64,000 nt of DNA from Thiohalocapsa sp. PB-PSB1 (GTDB taxonomy: Bacteria; Pseudomonadota; Gammaproteobacteria; Chromatiales; Chromatiaceae). Below are positions 61,094 through 64,000 of this stretch, in pieces. The stretch lies in contig CP050890.1 of assembly GCA_016745215.1 (NCBI GenBank), positions 124,001 through 188,000 on the forward strand, read 5' to 3'. Made by a program: the position numbers and the translations under genes. A model generated the notes under the pieces. The model saw only the letters and a list, made by a program, of their open reading frames with translations. It had not been told where the DNA came from and ran no database searches. The first letter of the stretch is position 1. Each line of letters starts with the position of its first letter.

Positions 61094-64000
61094 TCAATCC
61101 CCCGCGTGCCGCGACCCGCTGCCTGCCGCGATTAATGCACGCCGCTGCCACAATAGGTACACCGCCGGAATCACAAACAAGCTCAGCAGCGGTGCGGTGA
61201 TCATGCCGCCGACCATCGGCGCGGCGATACGGCGCATGAGTTCGCTGCCGACACCGCCGAGCAACATGATCGGCAACAAGCCAGCGAAGATGGTCGCGAC
61301 GGTCATGGCCTTGGGCCGGATGCGCAATACAGCGCCCTCCTCGATTGCCGCCTCCAGATCCCGGACCTGATTCAGCCGGCCTTCCTCGCGCCACTGTCTT
61401 AATGCGCTGTCGAGATAAACCAGCATGACAACGCCAAACTCGGCGGCTACACCGGCCAGGGCGAGCAAGCCGACGGCGACAGCCACCGACAGATTGTAGT
61501 CGAGCAGATAGAGCAGCCAGAAGCCGCCGACCAGCGCAAACGGCAGAGACAGCATGACCAGCAAGGCCTCGCCAACGTGCCGGAAGGTCAGGTACAGCAA
61601 CAGAAATATGATGGCCAAGGTCAATGGAACCACCTGCATCAGGCGCGCCCGCGCGCGCTGCATGTATTCATATTGGCCGGACCAGGCGATGGAGTAGCCG
61701 GCCGGTAGTTGGATCTGGTCGCGAACCCGTTGTTGTGCCTCGGCAATCCAACTGCCCAGGTCGCGCCCGCGGATATCGACGAAGGTCCAGCCGTTCAGCC
61801 GCGCGTTCTCGCTTTTCAGCATCGGCGCGTCGTCGCTGATGACGACCTCGGCCACCTGTGCCAATGGCACCTGGGCGCCGGTCGGCGTGACGATGGGCAA
61901 TTCGCGTAATTTTTGCAGGTCGTCGCGCTGTTCGCGCGGGAAGCGAATGTTGACCGGATAGCGTTCCAGACCTTCGACCGTCTGAGTCAGATTAATACCG
62001 CCGATAGCGGCGGCGACCGTCTGGTTGATGTCGCTCACGTTCAGGCCTACGCGCGCGGCGGCTGATCGATCCGGACGGATTTCGACATAGCGACCGCCGG
62101 CGACCCGCTCGGAGAACGCCGAGGTGGTGCCTTCGACCTGCATCAGGATGCGTTCCAGCTGCTGGCCGATGCGCTCGATCTCGGTCAGATCCGGCCCGGC
62201 GATTTTCACGCCCACCGGGGTCTTGATGCCGGTGGCGAGCATGTCAATGCGGGTTTTGATGGGCATCACCCAGGCGTTGGTGACGCCGGGCAGGTCGAGG
62301 GTCGCATCCAGTTCGCCGATCAGGTCATCCAGGCTCAAGCCCGGGCGCCATTGATCTTGTGGCTTGAGCCGGATCAGGGTCTCGATCATGGTGAGCGGTG
62401 CAGGATCAGTGGCGGTGTCGGCGCGGCCGATTTTGCCAAATACGCGCTGCACCTCGGGCAGAGTCTTGATCAGGCGGTCGGTCTGTTGCAGCAGCTCTTG
62501 GGCCTTGCCGATGGACAGCCCCGGCAAGGTGGTCGGCATGTACATCAGGTCGCCTTCATCGAGGTCCGGCATGAACTCGGAGCCGAGGCCGCGGTGCCAG
62601 TCCCGCAGAACCGGAACATCGCGCAGGCCTTGGCGCCAGGCAGAGGCGAGGCGCTGTTGCCAACCTTCGATGACTGCGACCGGGCCGCTGCTGTCGGATG
62701 TGCCATGCGCTGGGGCACCCGTTGCCAGCGTCTGTTGATCAGCCTGTCCATCGACAGCGGCCATCACCACGGCAGTAGCTTGGAAAGGCCATTTCAGCGG
62801 TTCCAGTAGGCCGCCGATGCCGGACAACGGGATCAGCATGCTGAGCACCAGCAACAAGGCGATAAAGAGGGTGCCGCGCGGCCATCGCAATACCGCGCGC
62901 AGCATTGGACGATACAGCCAGATCAGACAGCGGTTCAATGGGTTACTGGTCTCCGCTGGAATCCGACCGCGGATCAGATAGCCCATCAGCACCGGCACCA
63001 GCGTGACGGCAAGCCCAGCAGCGGCGGCCATGGCATAGGTCTTGGTATAGGCCAGCGGTGCGAACAGGCGGCCCTCCTGCGCCTGCAATGTGAACACCGG
63101 GAGAAAGCTCAGGGTGACGATCAGCAGGCTGAAGAACAGCGCCGGCCCCACCTCGGCGGCAGCGGTGCCGATGACGGCCCAACGCTGTTCGCCGACCGGT
63201 CGCTGTCTTTGTTGCGCCTCGAAGCGCTCCAGATGTTTGTGCGCGTTTTCGATCATGACGATGGCGGCATCCACCATGGCGCCAATAGCAATAGCGATGC
63301 CGCCCAGGGACATGATGTTGGCATTGATGCCCTGCCATTGCATCAGGATAAAGGCGGCCAGAATACCAAGCGGCAGACTGACGATGGCCACCAGCGCCGA
63401 GCGCAGATGGAACAGGAACGCAAAGCAGACCAGTGCAACGACAATGAACTCTTCGGTCAATTTGTCGCGCAGATTTTCTACCGCGGACAGGATCAGCTCA
63501 GAGCGGTCATAAGTCTCGACGATTTCGACGCCGGCGGGCAAACCGGCACGCAGTTCGTCGATGCGCTGCTTGACCGCGGCAATGGTGGCCAACGCGTTCT
63601 CGCCATCGCGCATGACGACAATGCCTCCGGTGATCTCGCCCATGCCGTCCAGATCTGCGACCACGCGGCGCATTTCCGGACCGATCTGCACCCGCGCCAG
63701 ATCGCGCAACAGGATCGGCGTGCCGTCCGCTCCGACCTGGATTGGGATCAATTCGATGTCCATTAACGAGGTCAGATAACCGCGGGTGCGGATCATGTAT
63801 TCGGCCTCGGCCAATTCCAGCACCGAGCCACCGACCTCGCGATTGGCATTGCGCACCGCCTCCGAGATGCGTCCCAGCGGAATGCCATAGGCACGCAGTT
63901 TGTCGGGATCGACGACAATCTGGTACTGACGCACCATGCCGCCAACGGTCGCCAACTCGGACACGCCATGCACGCTGGACAATTCGAACTTTAAAAACCA
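61094..64000 (-). CDS. cusA: CusA/CzcA-type heavy-metal RND efflux pump, partial at the right edge
   Basis: The frame is open to the window edge (968 residues seen; the start lies beyond 64000). It begins WFLKFELSSVHGVSELATVG and shows the HME-RND pattern: VETYDRSELILSAVENLRDKL near 165, GGIAIAIGAMVDAAIVMIEN near 235, a second periplasmic loop, and VGLLALAGVAAEFGVVMLVYLDSAL. Of the methionine triad of E. coli CusA, two equivalents are visible (RIDMLATGIKTP and APMLKSENAR). The third position, in VGLNVSDINQ, is Leu. It exports monovalent copper or silver, or a divalent metal. An Ala/Gly-rich insert of about 60 residues lies after the first half (QADQQTLATGAPAHG ...). CusB and CusC would be expected beyond the edge. 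Confidence 0.9.
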   Translation of the reverse strand, partial: WFLKFELSSVHGVSELATVGGMVRQYQIVVDPDKLRAYGIPLGRISEAVRNANREVGGSVLELAEAEYMIRTRGYLTSLMDIELIPIQVGADGTPILLRDLARVQIGPEMRRVVADLDGMGEITGGIVVMRDGENALATIAAVKQRIDELRAGLPAGVEIVETYDRSELILSAVENLRDKLTEEFIVVALVCFAFLFHLRSALVAIVSLPLGILAAFILMQWQGINANIMSLGGIAIAIGAMVDAAIVMIENAHKHLERFEAQQRQRPVGEQRWAVIGTAAAEVGPALFFSLLIVTLSFLPVFTLQAQEGRLFAPLAYTKTYAMAAAAGLAVTLVPVLMGYLIRGRIPAETSNPLNRCLIWLYRPMLRAVLRWPRGTLFIALLLVLSMLIPLSGIGGLLEPLKWPFQATAVVMAAVDGQADQQTLATGAPAHGTSDSSGPVAVIEGWQQRLASAWRQGLRDVPVLRDWHRGLGSEFMPDLDEGDLMYMPTTLPGLSIGKAQELLQQTDRLIKTLPEVQRVFGKIGRADTATDPAPLTMIETLIRLKPQDQWRPGLSLDDLIGELDATLDLPGVTNAWVMPIKTRIDMLATGIKTPVGVKIAGPDLTEIERIGQQLERILMQVEGTTSAFSERVAGGRYVEIRPDRSAAARVGLNVSDINQTVAAAIGGINLTQTVEGLERYPVNIRFPREQRDDLQKLRELPIVTPTGAQVPLAQVAEVVISDDAPMLKSENARLNGWTFVDIRGRDLGSWIAEAQQRVRDQIQLPAGYSIAWSGQYEYMQRARARLMQVVPLTLAIIFLLLYLTFRHVGEALLVMLSLPFALVGGFWLLYLLDYNLSVAVAVGLLALAGVAAEFGVVMLVYLDSALRQWREEGRLNQVRDLEAAIEEGAVLRIRPKAMTVATIFAGLLPIMLLGGVGSELMRRIAAPMVGGMITAPLLSLFVIPAVYLLWQRRALIAAGSGSRHAGD

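Overview
The window looks like a chromosome segment of a moderately GC-rich gammaproteobacterium. Housekeeping neighbourhoods of gammaproteobacterial type support this: methyltransferase-rnhA-dnaQ, hisE-tatABC, mltD, hrpB, dcd and thrS. The load of insertion sequences, REP-like 'GTAGGAGCCCGCTTGCGGGCGA' palindromes and a dispersed 'TTCACCGCAGAGACGCAGAG' palindrome recalls Chromatiales (purple sulfur bacteria and relatives). That placement is inference; no rRNA or other marker is present.

Layout. 1-3.4 kb: an IS91 transposase running off the left edge, then an integron-type tyrosine recombinase cut off inside tandem repeats. 3.4-6 kb: the radical-SAM gene amrS, a complete IS5-type element and a decayed exported-protein locus. 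6.2-16.3 kb: dnaQ, rnhA, a methyltransferase, mltD, hrpB, hisE and tatABC, with an unusual C-terminal extension on TatC. 16.7-27.4 kb: a LysR regulator, an ISL3 element nested in an ISAs1 element with both target duplications intact, dcd, an ArnT-like glycosyltransferase, a lipoprotein, a PAP2 phosphatase and thrS. 28-36 kb: a glucan-degrading island made of a secreted cohesin-like protein, a GH5/dockerin-like/GH17 fusion, a hemerythrin-GGDEF protein and a secreted GH13 amylase. 36.5-37.6 kb: a dead IS1-type transposase carrying two MITEs. 37.8-44.9 kb: the metabolic centre of the window. 46-49 kb: an Rpn-type nuclease, an IS66 remnant and an HdhA-like dehydrogenase. 49.6-54.2 kb: a zinc-type uptake operon with a histidine-rich outer-membrane protein. 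54.5-61 kb: a wrecked integron cassette array with attC-like sites, two cassettes, a group II intron fragment, hicAB and several IS fragments. 61.1-64 kb: a CusA-type RND pump running off the right edge.

The metabolic centre encodes mch, mcl, mct, smtB and smtA on one strand and meh divergently. Together these are all six dedicated proteins of the glyoxylate-assimilating half of the 3-hydroxypropionate bi-cycle first worked out in Chloroflexus. SmtAB activates malate to malyl-CoA with succinyl-CoA. Mcl cleaves malyl-CoA to acetyl-CoA and glyoxylate and condenses glyoxylate with propionyl-CoA. Mch, Mct and Meh carry the product through the two mesaconyl-CoA isomers to citramalyl-CoA, which Mcl splits to acetyl-CoA and pyruvate. 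The carboxylating first half (malonyl-CoA and propionyl-CoA steps) is not in this window, so the block alone supports glyoxylate plus propionyl-CoA co-assimilation rather than proven autotrophy.

The non-coding DNA is dominated by nested mobile repeats: MITEs with clear target duplications, a twice-copied dead four-helix-bundle gene, about ten copies of one palindrome, and two copies of an element ending in CTGAAGTTCC.
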